A DNA stretch of 64,000 nucleotides from Hyphomicrobium denitrificans ATCC 51888 (GTDB lineage Bacteria; Pseudomonadota; Alphaproteobacteria; Rhizobiales; Hyphomicrobiaceae). The stretch is from contig NC_014313.1 in assembly GCF_000143145.1 (NCBI RefSeq), positions 186,001-250,000 of the forward strand. Direction: 5' to 3'. Made by a program: the position numbers and the translations under genes. This document shows positions 30,663 through 39,871 of this stretch, piece by piece (position 1 is the stretch's first letter; each line of letters opens with the position of its first letter). The notes under the pieces were generated by a model. It was given only the letters and a program-made list of their open reading frames with translations. It was not told the DNA's origin and searched no databases.

Positions 30663-31013
30663 GTGCGCGAAGATGTTCGGCGGCGACTGGATCGAGCCAT
30701 ATGGCTCGATCGTGCGAAGTACCTTGGAATTGGTCTCGGCATTGTCGCGGCGATCGGGCTGGCCTTCGGCTACGAGACGCTCGACACCAAGGTCGACAAC
30801 AAAGACGTCCATGGCAAAGTGACCGACATCGAGCCGCTGGTGACGAAATCGAGCGTGGCCGAGGCCGAAGGAGAAAACGTGATCGTTCAACTCGATCACG
30901 GGCCGCTGATCCGCGTGCTGGCTTACAAGTCGCGCGGCATCAAGGTTGGCGACGAAATTCAGGTCGTGGAGCACCATCACGGAACGGGCCGCGTCACTCA
31001 TACGCTGAAATAG
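30663..31013 (+). CDS. Membrane-anchored small protein, function unknown
   Basis: A 116-residue protein starting at GTG with GGGAGAG before it. One helix (about residues 19-37, YLGIGLGIVAAIGLAFGYE) is followed by a soluble, beta-like domain with GKVTDIEPLVTKSSVAEAEG and KSRGIKVGDEIQVVEHHHG, which looks like a small barrel facing the periplasm. I recognise no family. It stands alone before tRNA-Leu. Confidence 0.6.
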   Translation: MREDVRRRLDRAIWLDRAKYLGIGLGIVAAIGLAFGYETLDTKVDNKDVHGKVTDIEPLVTKSSVAEAEGENVIVQLDHGPLIRVLAYKSRGIKVGDEIQVVEHHHGTGRVTHTLK

Positions 31014-31026
31014 CCCGTCTCACGCG

Positions 31027-31056
31027 TTGACGCAGGCGTGCAGGCCGGTGTAGATC
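31027..31056 (+). promoter_or_regulatory. Promoter of tRNA-Leu
   Basis: TTGACG (31027-31032), 18 bases, TAGATC (31051-31056), ending 29 bases before the tRNA. Confidence 0.55.
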
Positions 31057-31085
31057 GCCCCTTCTCGCCCGTTTCGGGCGGCTAA

Positions 31086-31171
31086 GCCTCAGTGGCGGAA
31101 CGGTAGACGCGGCAGACTCAAAATCTGCTATTCGCAAGGGTGTGGGGGTTCGAGTCCCTCCTGAGGCACCA
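31086..31171 (+). tRNA. tRNA-Leu(CAA)
   Basis: An 86-base class II tRNA. Acceptor stem GCCTCAG/CTGAGGC, anticodon stem GCAGA/TCTGC around CTCAAAA giving CAA, long variable arm, T loop TTCGAGT, encoded CCA. Confidence 0.96.
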
Positions 31172-31246
31172 ACGGCATATTTGGCCATCCGGCGCGGCAC
31201 CGGTTTATTCGAACCTGAGTGCGGCCCAGCCGGAAGTATCTCGTCG

Positions 31247-32632
31247 TCAAGCCTGTGAGGTTGTTCGCGAAGGCGTTTCTGCGGTTCCGCGCATTCCGCC
31301 TGTTCTCTCGCCTGCGCTCTTGGCCAACGCCAGAGCAGCTGCGCTCATGCATACCGCCGCAAAATACCAATGCTGCCAGAGGCCCCAGCTGAATGCCATG
31401 ATGGCGGTTACTGATGCGAACGCTGCGATCGCAAATGGGAACGATCGGGCGGGCATCGATGCTATTCGCCGCAAAATCAGGAGACCGGCGATCGAGAACA
31501 GTAGCGCGCCGACAGCACCGAATTCATACCAGATTTGCAGGTAGATGTTGTGCGAGTGGTGGCCATTGCGTTGCGCGCTCAGCTCGCCGGGAACCACAGT
31601 CGCGGTCGGAGCTTGGAGCTGGTCGTAGTAAATCACGCTTTGAATGCCCCGGCCGAATAGCCAGGCCTCGGGAATCTGCTGGGCCTCGAAATTCCAGATG
31701 ACGATGCGGGCTCGCGCCGATCCGGCGAGCACCGTGGAATTTTGCAGGCCGTTGTCGTAGGCGATGCGAGATGCGGGGACGACAGCCAGCGTTGCCAGCA
31801 TCCAAATGACTGTCATTGCCGATAACGCCGCCCGCTTCGATAGTTTGCTCAGAACAAAAACGGCGCAGGCCAATAACAGCGCGACCTTCGATGTCTTATG
31901 GACCGACAGGAAGGTTGCGCAGAACGTCGCGAAAAACAGGCCATAGACGTAAAGCTTGCTTTTGAGGTCCTTCAAGCGTTCGGCTTCGTTTGCCGCGATG
32001 AGCAGCATTGGCCAGAAGAGCAGGTTTAAAACGCCGATGTTGCGATTGAGAACATACGTGCGGACGGATTGGATCCTATCGTCTGCAAATATGAAATGGC
32101 CTTTTCGTCCGCCGGCCAGCAAGGGCACATGATTGAGAACGGACGTGACGATGGATTGCGAGGTCAAGAGCTCGGCAACGAGATATACGGCGCCGACTAA
32201 TGTTCCAGCCAGCAGACCTTGAGTGAGTTTTCGCTGATCAATCGGATTGAGTCCGGTGAGCGTCCGGCTCATCTGCCAGGCCATCGCCAGGAACGCGCCG
32301 AAAACGGCAAGTAGCGCCAAAGCGCTTGCTGGTTGAGGCGCCGTCACTGCGCGAGCGAACAAGTACAGGGCCGCAGCAACAAAATAAATGGGCGTGAAAC
32401 CGGAGCCGAAGGACATCGGCTGCGTCGTCGTCTGCCGGGCGGAGCGACCTTGTAACAGCACGAGACAAGCGAACGCGGCCGGCAATAGGGTGTGGCTGAA
32501 CTTGGGGGCGACGAGCGACATCAGAGCGAACGTGAATGCGACAGGCAGCAGCGCGTCACGAGCTGCGACCGCCGCAGCAGCTGTTCGTTGTTCGACGTAC
32601 TCGGTGGCGCCTGAAAGAGATTTGCCCAGCAT
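31247..32632 (-). CDS. O-antigen ligase/polymerase family membrane protein
   Basis: A 461-residue protein with about eleven helices and a periplasmic loop holding RNGHHSHNIYLQIWYEFGAV (about 370-389), the Wzy_C/WaaL signature in which the His is needed for transfer of polysaccharide from its lipid carrier. WNFEAQQIPEAWLFGRGIQSV before it fits the same loop. It could be the ligase to lipid A-core or a polymerase; no other O-antigen genes are beside it, though a glycosyltransferase opens the window. GGAG precedes the start. Confidence 0.85.
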   Translation of the reverse strand: MLGKSLSGATEYVEQRTAAAAVAARDALLPVAFTFALMSLVAPKFSHTLLPAAFACLVLLQGRSARQTTTQPMSFGSGFTPIYFVAAALYLFARAVTAPQPASALALLAVFGAFLAMAWQMSRTLTGLNPIDQRKLTQGLLAGTLVGAVYLVAELLTSQSIVTSVLNHVPLLAGGRKGHFIFADDRIQSVRTYVLNRNIGVLNLLFWPMLLIAANEAERLKDLKSKLYVYGLFFATFCATFLSVHKTSKVALLLACAVFVLSKLSKRAALSAMTVIWMLATLAVVPASRIAYDNGLQNSTVLAGSARARIVIWNFEAQQIPEAWLFGRGIQSVIYYDQLQAPTATVVPGELSAQRNGHHSHNIYLQIWYEFGAVGALLFSIAGLLILRRIASMPARSFPFAIAAFASVTAIMAFSWGLWQHWYFAAVCMSAAALALAKSAGERTGGMRGTAETPSRTTSQA

Positions 32633-32792
32633 GCCCCGCTCCGCAAATGCACGGAGCGACTATTAGTGATTCGGAATGGGGGTGGATCGTTTGATCCACA
32701 ACACAGTGACTTTATGAAAGGGATTTTTGGATCAAGTGGAAGAAACAACGGATACGGACGATCTGGTGCCGGAACATCGGCGCGGCGTGGGG

Positions 32793-33944
32793 CTAAGGGT
32801 GCTCTGAAGCGCGAACAAGCCTGCGAAAAGTCTCTGATTCCAAGTCCTTGCGGATAAGGCCCCCGCTATCCGCTGCGAGCAGAGCCGCCATCACAGTATC
32901 GAAATGCTTGTCAGAGTTGGACAGCAGCACGAGGTCAACGCCCGCATTGAGTGCTTTGACCGCCGCTTCCCCGATGCCGTCTTTCGACTCGAGGATCGCT
33001 CCCATTCCAAAATCATCGGTGACGAGCAAGGCATCGACCTTCCAGCGTGAGCGGAGCAGCCCGTCGATCATCTCTGAAGAATATGAGGCAGGGAGCGTTG
33101 GATCTATCGCGTCGACGCGCACGTGACCGATCATCATAGCGAAACGGGGATCGTTCTTGAGGCGCTGAAACGGCAGCCAGTCCTCGCGCTCGAGTTGCGG
33201 TTCGGGAGTCGCGAGCGTGCCGGCTACGACGTGCGTATCGTTTGCGACGCGCCCGAGGCCTGGGAAGTGTTTCAACGTGCACGTGACATCGAATTCTGCG
33301 AGTGTCTCGCAGTACCAGACCGCAACTTTTGCGACGATCTCGGGATCGCTGGAAATCGCTCGTGAGTAGATCCGGCTTCCGCTGTCGTTGGCGGGAGCGG
33401 CTGACGATTGCAAGTCGACGACCGGTCCGAAGTTCATGTTTACGCCCAGCGTCTGCAGTTCGCGAGCTTGAGTTGCGGCATACGCTTTGACCGCCTTTTC
33501 CCGTTCGTCATCGGAATTCAGGTTGGAGATCGTCGCGCCAAGCGAAGGCTGAGCCGTCAGTGGCGGCGACAGATGCGAAACGATACCGCCTTCCTGATCT
33601 GCGGCAACGATGAGGCGAGGCAAGCCTTGAGCTTTTCGGATCGCCTGCAAGCGCTCGATCTCGGAGCGAATCTGATCGGCAGTGCGATCCTGCGCGTTAC
33701 GTGTGGTGAGGAATATGCCGGCGATTGCGCGCTTTTCGACGAGCGCTTTGATCTTTGCGACGTCCTTGTATCCGACGATCAACCGTCGGCCTAGGCGCTC
33801 CAGACGTGCGGGGTCAGATTGAAGAATGGAAGCTCGCAAGGCATGTTTGCGGAAATGACCGGAGCCATAAAAAATTGCGAGAGCGACCACGATGACGAGC
33901 ATCGCGGAGCCCAACCAGCCGAGCCGTGCGAGCATTCCCTTCAT
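32793..33944 (-). CDS. Glycoside hydrolase family 3, NagZ-like, membrane-anchored
   Basis: A 383-residue enzyme probably cutting N-acetylglucosamine from peptidoglycan fragments. An N-terminal helix (about 9-27) anchors or exports it, unlike cytosolic NagZ. IVAADQEGGIVSHL, then KHFPGLGRVANDTHV (about 236-250; the His and Asp of the NagZ acid/base loop), and LLVTDDFGMGAI with the nucleophile Asp. The loop has GLG where NagZ usually reads GHG. It follows the O-antigen-type gene. Confidence 0.85.
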   Translation of the reverse strand: MKGMLARLGWLGSAMLVIVVALAIFYGSGHFRKHALRASILQSDPARLERLGRRLIVGYKDVAKIKALVEKRAIAGIFLTTRNAQDRTADQIRSEIERLQAIRKAQGLPRLIVAADQEGGIVSHLSPPLTAQPSLGATISNLNSDDEREKAVKAYAATQARELQTLGVNMNFGPVVDLQSSAAPANDSGSRIYSRAISSDPEIVAKVAVWYCETLAEFDVTCTLKHFPGLGRVANDTHVVAGTLATPEPQLEREDWLPFQRLKNDPRFAMMIGHVRVDAIDPTLPASYSSEMIDGLLRSRWKVDALLVTDDFGMGAILESKDGIGEAAVKALNAGVDLVLLSNSDKHFDTVMAALLAADSGGLIRKDLESETFRRLVRASEHP

Positions 33945-33993
33945 CGATGAGAACCTGCCAGAGGGGTTAGAAATTTTTCGAGCGCGCGCCGCT

Positions 33994-35070
33994 TTATACC
34001 GAATTGCGGAAGACTTGGCTGATCGTCTTTATGGCTCCGGCATCCTTGACGCGATAGCCCGGCAACGCCGCAATGGCGGCGTGGAATTCCTTCCCGCGCA
34101 TGATTTCGAGAACGCGCTGCATCGCCGGTAATTTGAGGATCTGTTTGCGGCAGACAAAAACGTAGTCCTCGGTCAGGATCGGAACGAAGTCGAGATTGAA
34201 TTGGCGTGCCGCGGATTCAACGCCAAAGGCGACATCGGCCAAGCCGCTGGCGACATATGCAGCCACGGCGGCGTGGGTGAACTCGGACTGCTCATAGCCT
34301 CGGATGGACGAAGCATCCATGCGATGCTGCGCCAGGAGTTGATCAAACAGCAATCGGGTTCCGGAGTGAGGCTCGCGATTGACGAAGCGAACGGACGGAT
34401 TGCGAAGACTTTCGAGATTGGAAATTTGCAGCGGATTTCCGCGCTGAACCATCAGGCCCATCTCTCTGGTCACCAGGGAAATGACGCGGTGCGTGTTCGG
34501 GTTGAGCCATTCCTTGTTCGCGGTGATCGCGCGCTGGCGTAATTTGCCTTGAGGCAAATGCATTCCGGCGAGATCACATCCGCCGTGCGCGAGAGAAGCG
34601 AGCGAGTTTTGATTGCTCACATATCGAAAGTCGATGCCGATCTTGGGTTCGCGACCCAATAGCTCGCGTAGCTTCGGCACGGCAAATCCGTGACTGGCAT
34701 GAACTCGCAATATCAGAGGACTGTTCGGAAGCAGCTCGTTGATTTCGGTTTCGAGTTCTTGCGAGAGGTTCTGCAGCAGCGGTCGCAGCCGCGCCTCCAA
34801 TCTCTGTCCGGCCCACACAAGTTTTTCGCCGAAGTCGGTCAGTTGTGTTCCCGCTCCTTGCTTGCGGACAACGAGCGGCATCTTGAAGAAATCAGACCAC
34901 TTCTCAATCAAATTCCAAGCGTGCCGGTAAGAAACGCCGGCTCTGTCGGCCGCTGCCGTAATCTTACCGGTCGCGCGAATTTCGGTGAGGAATTCGAGCA
35001 TGATCTTCATGGATTGGGCGTCGCCGTCGTGCTGGAAACGCCATATCGGATCAATCTCGACCTTGATCAT
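33994..35070 (-). CDS. ModE-like regulator with periplasmic-binding-type sensor domain
   Basis: A 358-residue one-component regulator. The first 100 residues are a ModE/LysR-like winged helix (MLEFLTEIRATGKITAAADR, AGVSYRHAWNLIEKWSDFF, QLTDFGEKLVWAGQRLEARL). From about 130 a solute-binding fold follows (RVHASHGFAVPKLRELL, GCDLAGMHLP, RFVNREPHSGTRLLFDQLL, ASGLADVAFGVESAARQFNL), the type found in molybdate/tungstate-linked regulators. It diverges from the exported hydrolase at 35380, with a 16-bp palindrome between them. The start at 35070 gives the family-like N-terminus; a frame to 35196 exists. Ligand unknown. Confidence 0.8.
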   Translation of the reverse strand: MIKVEIDPIWRFQHDGDAQSMKIMLEFLTEIRATGKITAAADRAGVSYRHAWNLIEKWSDFFKMPLVVRKQGAGTQLTDFGEKLVWAGQRLEARLRPLLQNLSQELETEINELLPNSPLILRVHASHGFAVPKLRELLGREPKIGIDFRYVSNQNSLASLAHGGCDLAGMHLPQGKLRQRAITANKEWLNPNTHRVISLVTREMGLMVQRGNPLQISNLESLRNPSVRFVNREPHSGTRLLFDQLLAQHRMDASSIRGYEQSEFTHAAVAAYVASGLADVAFGVESAARQFNLDFVPILTEDYVFVCRKQILKLPAMQRVLEIMRGKEFHAAIAALPGYRVKDAGAIKTISQVFRNSV

Positions 35071-35379
35071 GTTCGCTTTCGGGATGCGGGCAGTCTGATT
35101 TTTCGTATCGCAGAAGATTTCATGTTCGCGAGATTTTACAAGGTTATTAGCGCGCCAATCGTCCCCATGCTGACGGCATTCTTCGCTGCAATGCAATAGG
35201 TGCTGTTGGAGTTCCTGCGAAGGGATTTCCGAAAATAGGTCTCATCTTCCGCTTCACGTCGTTGCAGGCTTGGCGTGCTCAATCGCCGAATACACTTGGC
35301 GCCAAGTGGAGTTCACAAGCCCCCAAGACGCTCCGTTGCGATCCCGCAGAATAAGAGCTTACGCAACTCGGAGAGACAG
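35071..35379. other. Divergent control region of regulator and hydrolase 1
   Basis: No gene. Holds the perfect palindrome at 35293-35308 and presumably both promoters. Confidence 0.55.
35293..35308. promoter_or_regulatory. Perfect 16-bp palindrome, candidate operator
   Basis: CACTTGGCGCCAAGTG is fully self-complementary and lies 72 bases before the start of exported hydrolase 1 and 223 before the regulator, so it is the best candidate site for the adjacent regulator. Confidence 0.5.
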
Positions 35380-36543
35380 ATGACAAAGAAACATTTTGAT
35401 AGAAGATTTGCTGTGGGAGCAGCAGTGGTGTGCTCGGCGCTACTGAGCATGACGGCCGGCGCGGCGTCGTCTTCGTCGCGTGACAACGACAAAAGGAATC
35501 AGAGTCGACCCCATTATACGTTGGCCAAGCCCATGACGTTGCTTGACGAGGGCACGTTTTTCATCGGCGGAGAGCAAGCCCATAGCGACTTTCCGAGTTC
35601 CACGCCAACGGGCCTGAATGCGCCCGGGACGTACGTCATCAATCAAATGTTCGTCCATTACCGCATCCCGGCGACTGGCTCCAAGAAGCTACCGATCATT
35701 ATGGTGCATGGGTCAAATCATACCGGCAATACCTATGAAACGACTCCTGATGGGCGGGAAGGATGGGCAACGTATTTCGTTCGCCACGGCTATCCCGTTT
35801 ACGTCGTCGATCAAGCAGGTCGAGGCCGGTCTGGATTCAATCCCACTGCGGTCAATCAGGCGATTGCGCAGAATAATCTGGCGTCGATCCCCGCAGCCGG
35901 TTTTCAACTTTACCCGCGTGAGGGAGCATGGGTGAATTTCCTATTCGGACCTGCTTACGGTCAGGCATGGCCCGATCAGCGTTTTCCGCTGCAGGCGATG
36001 GACCAATATCAATCTCAGCTCGTTCCTAACACCGAGGTGACGTTGAACGGCGGTACTGCCAACACCACGAATGCACTTGCTTTGCTGTTGGATAAAGTCG
36101 GGCCGGCGATTTTGATCGTGCACTCGCAATCCGGAGTCTTGGGTCTCGGCGCCGTCGTCAAGCGTCCTAACCTTGTCAAAGGTCTGATTTCGGTTGAAGG
36201 CGGATGCACGCCCGTCGCCGACGCAGATATCAAGAACGCCTTTTCAAAAGTGCCGTACTTGTCGTTCTGGGGCGACCACAGTGTGGGCGCCGTGGGTGCG
36301 AACGGCGATGATCGGCGGCAAGGATGCCAAGCTACCGTCGCGTCGTTCAAGCAAGCGGGTGGCAATGCGCAGTTCCTGCTGCTGCCGGATCTCGGCATCA
36401 AGGGCAACAGTCACATGCTGATGATGGACAACAACAATCTCGAGCTTGCGGACATTCTTCAGACTTGGATTGTCCGAAACGTGGATCGCGATAGGCATTT
36501 TCCATGTAACTGCGGCCCGCATCGCGTGGGGGCCTGCTGGTAA
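35380..36543 (+). CDS. Exported alpha/beta hydrolase 1
   Basis: A 387-residue secreted serine hydrolase. A signal peptide (FAVGAAVVCSALLSMTAGAA) is followed by the fold: LPIIMVHGSNHTGNTYET, YPVYVVDQAGRGRSGF, and the elbow LIVHSQSGVLGLG (HSxSG, not the usual GxSxG) with the nucleophile Ser. The acid is perhaps the Glu of ISVEGG and the His that of GNSHMLMMD. A Cys-rich tail FPCNCGPHRVGACW is odd and may form disulfides. GGAGAG before the ATG. It is a paralogue of the gene at 36616-37863, which faces it. Substrate unknown; an ester or lactone is likely. Confidence 0.85.
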   Translation: MTKKHFDRRFAVGAAVVCSALLSMTAGAASSSSRDNDKRNQSRPHYTLAKPMTLLDEGTFFIGGEQAHSDFPSSTPTGLNAPGTYVINQMFVHYRIPATGSKKLPIIMVHGSNHTGNTYETTPDGREGWATYFVRHGYPVYVVDQAGRGRSGFNPTAVNQAIAQNNLASIPAAGFQLYPREGAWVNFLFGPAYGQAWPDQRFPLQAMDQYQSQLVPNTEVTLNGGTANTTNALALLLDKVGPAILIVHSQSGVLGLGAVVKRPNLVKGLISVEGGCTPVADADIKNAFSKVPYLSFWGDHSVGAVGANGDDRRQGCQATVASFKQAGGNAQFLLLPDLGIKGNSHMLMMDNNNLELADILQTWIVRNVDRDRHFPCNCGPHRVGACW

Positions 36544-36566
36544 AGTCTGATCGCTCGTTATTCGTG

Positions 36567-36600
36567 GGCGGCCGCAAACCTGAGCGCGGCCGCCTTTTTT
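36567..36600 (+). terminator. Strong terminator between the two hydrolase genes
   Basis: GGCGGCCGC (36567-36575) pairs perfectly with GCGGCCGCC (36586-36594) and six T follow at once. Confidence 0.9.
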
Positions 36601-36615
36601 GTATTCGCGGAGACT

Positions 36616-37863
36616 CTATCTTCCCCAAGCTATGTCGTTGTCGTGAACCTTGAGAGCCTTGCTTAGCCATTGCTCGTCAAGAGCGGCGATGTCCAGGTTG
36701 TTCATCTCCAGCATCTGCATATGCCCGTTGCCGTAAATCTTTGCGGTCGGCAGGTACAAATATGTGTTCGGTATGCCTGCCTGGGTGAGGAACGCCGAGG
36801 TGCAATAATCATATCCAGCGTGATATGAAGCTTCGCCCGTTTGAATGAGAATCGGGATGCCTTTCAAGCCCGTTGGCTGGTGAATGACCTTGCCCGATTG
36901 CAGCCAGCAGCTCTTCAAGTTTGCGGCCGGTTGTCCCTGAACGCCTGCAGCGGGAGGAGGTGTTTTGGTCAATCCAAGATCGGCGGGACTTGCGACCGGC
37001 GGATTGAACGCAAGGCAGACATTCGACAAACCGCAGGTCGTTGCAGGTGCCGTATCTCCAGTGAGACTGGAGTTACCTGATGGTTCAACTGCGATGATCG
37101 CTTTCACCATGCCGGGATTTGCCTGCGGAATAAACCAGCTTTCCGGACCGGACATTGAATGTGTCATGATGATCGCAGGGCCGATCTTCTTGATAAGTGC
37201 GGTGACGGCGGCCGTCGTCAGGGCAAGTGCCTGATCGCCGTTCGGCATGTTGGCGACCTGCGATGCGAAGAATTGATCAAACGCATAGTTTCCAGGAACG
37301 CCGCTTTTCGGGCCGCCCGGCCACTGGGTGTGTTTGATCGCTTGCGGCCAGCCCAATGGCGACGTCAATTCCGGTGCAGTGAATTGCTGCTTGACGGTCG
37401 TTGGACTTGGGTTCGCCGCTTGAGGTCCGTAGGCATTTGGAAAATAGCCGGATTTGCCACGGCCCGGCTGGTCGATAACGTAGACAGGCCATCCGTGAGC
37501 GACAAAGTATGATGCCCAGCCGGCACGACCATCAGGTGTCCCGAGAAAGTTTGCGCCAGTTTGCTGGCTGCCATGGATCATGATGATCGGAAGCCGGCTG
37601 GTTCGTTTCCAATTCCACGAGTGATTGTTTGGCGACAGCGGAAGCTGATAGAAAACATGCATCTGACCGGACATTGTGGTCGGAGCGCCAGCCGATGGCT
37701 GAACGTCATAAACGCCGCCTTCGTAAAGGACACCTTGTTCACCCACGATGAAGGGGCCGAGGTCATCATTTTTCTTGCCATGGGCAAATGCAGAAGAAAT
37801 GCAGAGAGCGCTTGCGAGCAGGATGAGCGGAACCTGACGCTGAGGCTTTGAATAATTCGTCAT
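36616..37863 (-). CDS. Exported alpha/beta hydrolase 2
   Basis: A 415-residue paralogue of hydrolase 1, on the opposite strand and end to end with it. Signal peptide VPLILLASALCISSAFA; LPIIMIHGSQQTGANFLGT, WPVYVIDQPGRGKSGYF, IIMTHSMSGPESW (nucleophile elbow HSxSG), IAVEPSGN and GNGHMQMLEMNN line up with the same blocks in gene 1, which supports the triad. Two Cys pairs in the cap region suit a periplasmic protein. AGGAG lies before the ATG at 37863. Its promoter is in the AT-rich stretch 37864-38116. Confidence 0.85.
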   Translation of the reverse strand: MTNYSKPQRQVPLILLASALCISSAFAHGKKNDDLGPFIVGEQGVLYEGGVYDVQPSAGAPTTMSGQMHVFYQLPLSPNNHSWNWKRTSRLPIIMIHGSQQTGANFLGTPDGRAGWASYFVAHGWPVYVIDQPGRGKSGYFPNAYGPQAANPSPTTVKQQFTAPELTSPLGWPQAIKHTQWPGGPKSGVPGNYAFDQFFASQVANMPNGDQALALTTAAVTALIKKIGPAIIMTHSMSGPESWFIPQANPGMVKAIIAVEPSGNSSLTGDTAPATTCGLSNVCLAFNPPVASPADLGLTKTPPPAAGVQGQPAANLKSCWLQSGKVIHQPTGLKGIPILIQTGEASYHAGYDYCTSAFLTQAGIPNTYLYLPTAKIYGNGHMQMLEMNNLDIAALDEQWLSKALKVHDNDIAWGR

Positions 37864-38116
37864 AACGTCTCCTCCTTTTCTTTCCGTTTTGGATTTGCGA
37901 TGCGCGTGCCTTTTGTAGAGTTTCGGCCGCATTGCGTCGCAGTCAGGAGCGAACCGTCGGAGCGGTGAGCGCACTTTGCAGAACAAGTTTTTGAGGATGA
38001 CGCTTAATTATTCTTTTTGGATTGTGTCGCGAAGAAATATTGGTGTGGCGATCTCCATGTCCATCGCTAGCGGCTGGCCGATGAAAGAGGCGCGCTATTC
38101 AGAAGCATCTGCTCGA

Positions 38117-39310
38117 TCAGTTCGAGAGCAGGTTCTCGTATTTGCGATCGGTGAGCGTTTTCAGGAACGCTAGGAGAGCGTCGACATCTGAGGAGCTGAG
38201 CGAGCGAGATCCGAGATCGGCGATGTTCGCGGAAACTTCGGGATCGTCCCAAACGGAACCTGTTTCGGGATTGGTCTTGGCGATGGCGGTATCAGATGAG
38301 CGCAGGTGGAAAAGCACGGCGGTTCTCAGGTCCTGAAAAATACCGTTGTGCATGTAGGGTCCGGTGATGGCGACGTTGCGAAGTATCGGAACCTTGAACT
38401 TTCCATCGAACTCGCCGTGCGTGGCCGCGGGATTCTCCATGAGCCCGTGATCAACGCGCTGTGGTTTGCTGTCGTTCAGGCGCCGCGTGACGGCGTTTCG
38501 CGGCACGCCCAAGTTGAAATAGCCGAAGTTGGTGAACACTTCATCGCGGGCACCGGCGGCTGCGCTTGCGTGGCAGCGATTGCAGCCTGCACCGTCGTTG
38601 GAGAAGAACAGGTCGCGGCCACGTGCTTCGGTTTCCGAAAGCGAAGTTTCGCCGCGCAATGAACGGTCGTACTTGGAGGTGAACGGCGCGAATTCGGGCG
38701 TGTCGAGAAATGCTGCGAGGGCGCTTTTGAGCGCGGCGATCGCTTTCGGCGTGCTGGCCAGCGCATCATCGCCGTAGAGCGCGGCGAAGGCGGTGCGGTA
38801 GTCTGCATTCTCACGCAGGCGGGCGACGATGCTTGCCTCGTCCGGCATGGCCATTTCCACCGGATTGAGAATTGGGTCGCGGACTTGATCCTCGAGTGTT
38901 CTTGCGCGTCCGTCCCAAAACATTCCGCCGACAGCCTCGCGTGCCGGCGATATATGAAACGCCGGCGTCGTGCGGATGTAGACAAGCGTCGGAGAATTGC
39001 GGTCACCCAGCGAGCGGCCGTCGCCACCGCGTGACACGGCGCCTTGGATTTCGCCTAGAACTCTCGGGTCGGTGAACGCCAGCTCGGGAGAGTGGCAGCT
39101 CACGCAGTTCTGCTTGCGACTGAAGGACAGATTTCTGTCGGAAAACAGCGCCTCTCCGAGTTTTTCCCGCGTCTTTAAATTTTCAGCCTGCGCAGATTGA
39201 AGCGTAACGCAGGAAGCTGCCGCGGCCGTAATGGCCGCGCAGCAGTAAAGACAAGCGATGCTTCGGCGAAGCCAGCGCGCAATCGCGAGTCTTTCGACCC
39301 GAACCATCAT
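38117..39310 (-). CDS. MauG/cytochrome-c-peroxidase-family dihaem protein
   Basis: A 397-residue periplasmic protein with an N-terminal export signal ending SAQA. Two haem-binding motifs, CVSCH (about residue 69) and CNRCH (about 244), and the family stretches GEALFSDRNLSFSRKQNC, AVGGMFWDGRARTLEDQ, VPILRNVAITGPYMHNGIFQ. Members either destroy peroxide or, as MauG and MbnH, oxidise Trp side chains of a partner protein. Its ATG overlaps the stop of the 181-residue exported protein as ATGA, so the two are made together, which favours a partner-modifying role. The peroxidase reading remains open. Confidence 0.9.
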   Translation of the reverse strand: MMVRVERLAIARWLRRSIACLYCCAAITAAAASCVTLQSAQAENLKTREKLGEALFSDRNLSFSRKQNCVSCHSPELAFTDPRVLGEIQGAVSRGGDGRSLGDRNSPTLVYIRTTPAFHISPAREAVGGMFWDGRARTLEDQVRDPILNPVEMAMPDEASIVARLRENADYRTAFAALYGDDALASTPKAIAALKSALAAFLDTPEFAPFTSKYDRSLRGETSLSETEARGRDLFFSNDGAGCNRCHASAAAGARDEVFTNFGYFNLGVPRNAVTRRLNDSKPQRVDHGLMENPAATHGEFDGKFKVPILRNVAITGPYMHNGIFQDLRTAVLFHLRSSDTAIAKTNPETGSVWDDPEVSANIADLGSRSLSSSDVDALLAFLKTLTDRKYENLLSN

Positions 39311-39852
39311 TTCTTATCGGCCTCGCGGACCGTCAGCTTCATCGACTTTTCCGCAGAGCCGCCGATCTGCACGATTACAGGCCCTGAGCCGAGTTCAAAC
39401 TGCACGCTCTTTCGCAGCGTCTTGCATTCCGGGTCGCCGGAAAAAGCCGTGGACTGCACCAGTTCATCGTTCTGCACGACATCGATCCAAGAGTGGTCAG
39501 GTATCGTGATCTGGTAAAGACCAGGCTTGGCGATGGCGTCGATCTTGAACCATCCAGAAAAGTTGTTCTGGGGGATCGCCTGCTTTTTGATGCCGGATGC
39601 TGCCGGGAATTTGATGCCAGGTGACGGTTCAAGCTGCAGCTGGATTGCCTTGCTCGGAACGGACGCGATCGCGCCGCCTGAAGCGACCGTCACCGCTTCC
39701 GGCGCCGCCATCAGGGTCAAGTCGGCGGCAACGGGCCACTTGAACGCAGCACACGTTTCTGCCGAGGCGGCGCCTTGAAAACCCGTTGCCGCGAAAACGG
39801 CAACGGGCAGGAGCCGCAATGATACGTGCAAACGGGAGATTGAACGTTTCAT
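39307..39852 (-). CDS. Exported 181-residue protein of the TonB/MauG operon, unknown
   Basis: A signal peptide (about residues 1-28, ending GAASA) and a mature domain of about 150 residues starting ETCAAFKWPVAADLTL. It has only two Cys (ETCA near the start, PECKTL near 145), which could pair, and three Trp (FKW, GWF, SWI). The end VIVQIGGSAEKSMKLTVREAD suggests a beta-sandwich. I know no family by name. It is translated between the TonB receptor (19 bases away) and the dihaem protein (overlap of four bases), and could be the partner of one or both. The start at 39852 is chosen because the signal peptide begins there. Confidence 0.75.
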   Translation of the reverse strand: MKRSISRLHVSLRLLPVAVFAATGFQGAASAETCAAFKWPVAADLTLMAAPEAVTVASGGAIASVPSKAIQLQLEPSPGIKFPAASGIKKQAIPQNNFSGWFKIDAIAKPGLYQITIPDHSWIDVVQNDELVQSTAFSGDPECKTLRKSVQFELGSGPVIVQIGGSAEKSMKLTVREADKK

Positions 39853-39871
39853 AGCGAAGAACCTAATCCGG

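Noticed and set aside
39307-39852. Idea that the exported protein is MbnP of the methanobactin system
   Set aside because: MbnP-type proteins have a four-Cys motif; this one has two Cys and different spacing, so the name is not justified although the gene pairing is similar.
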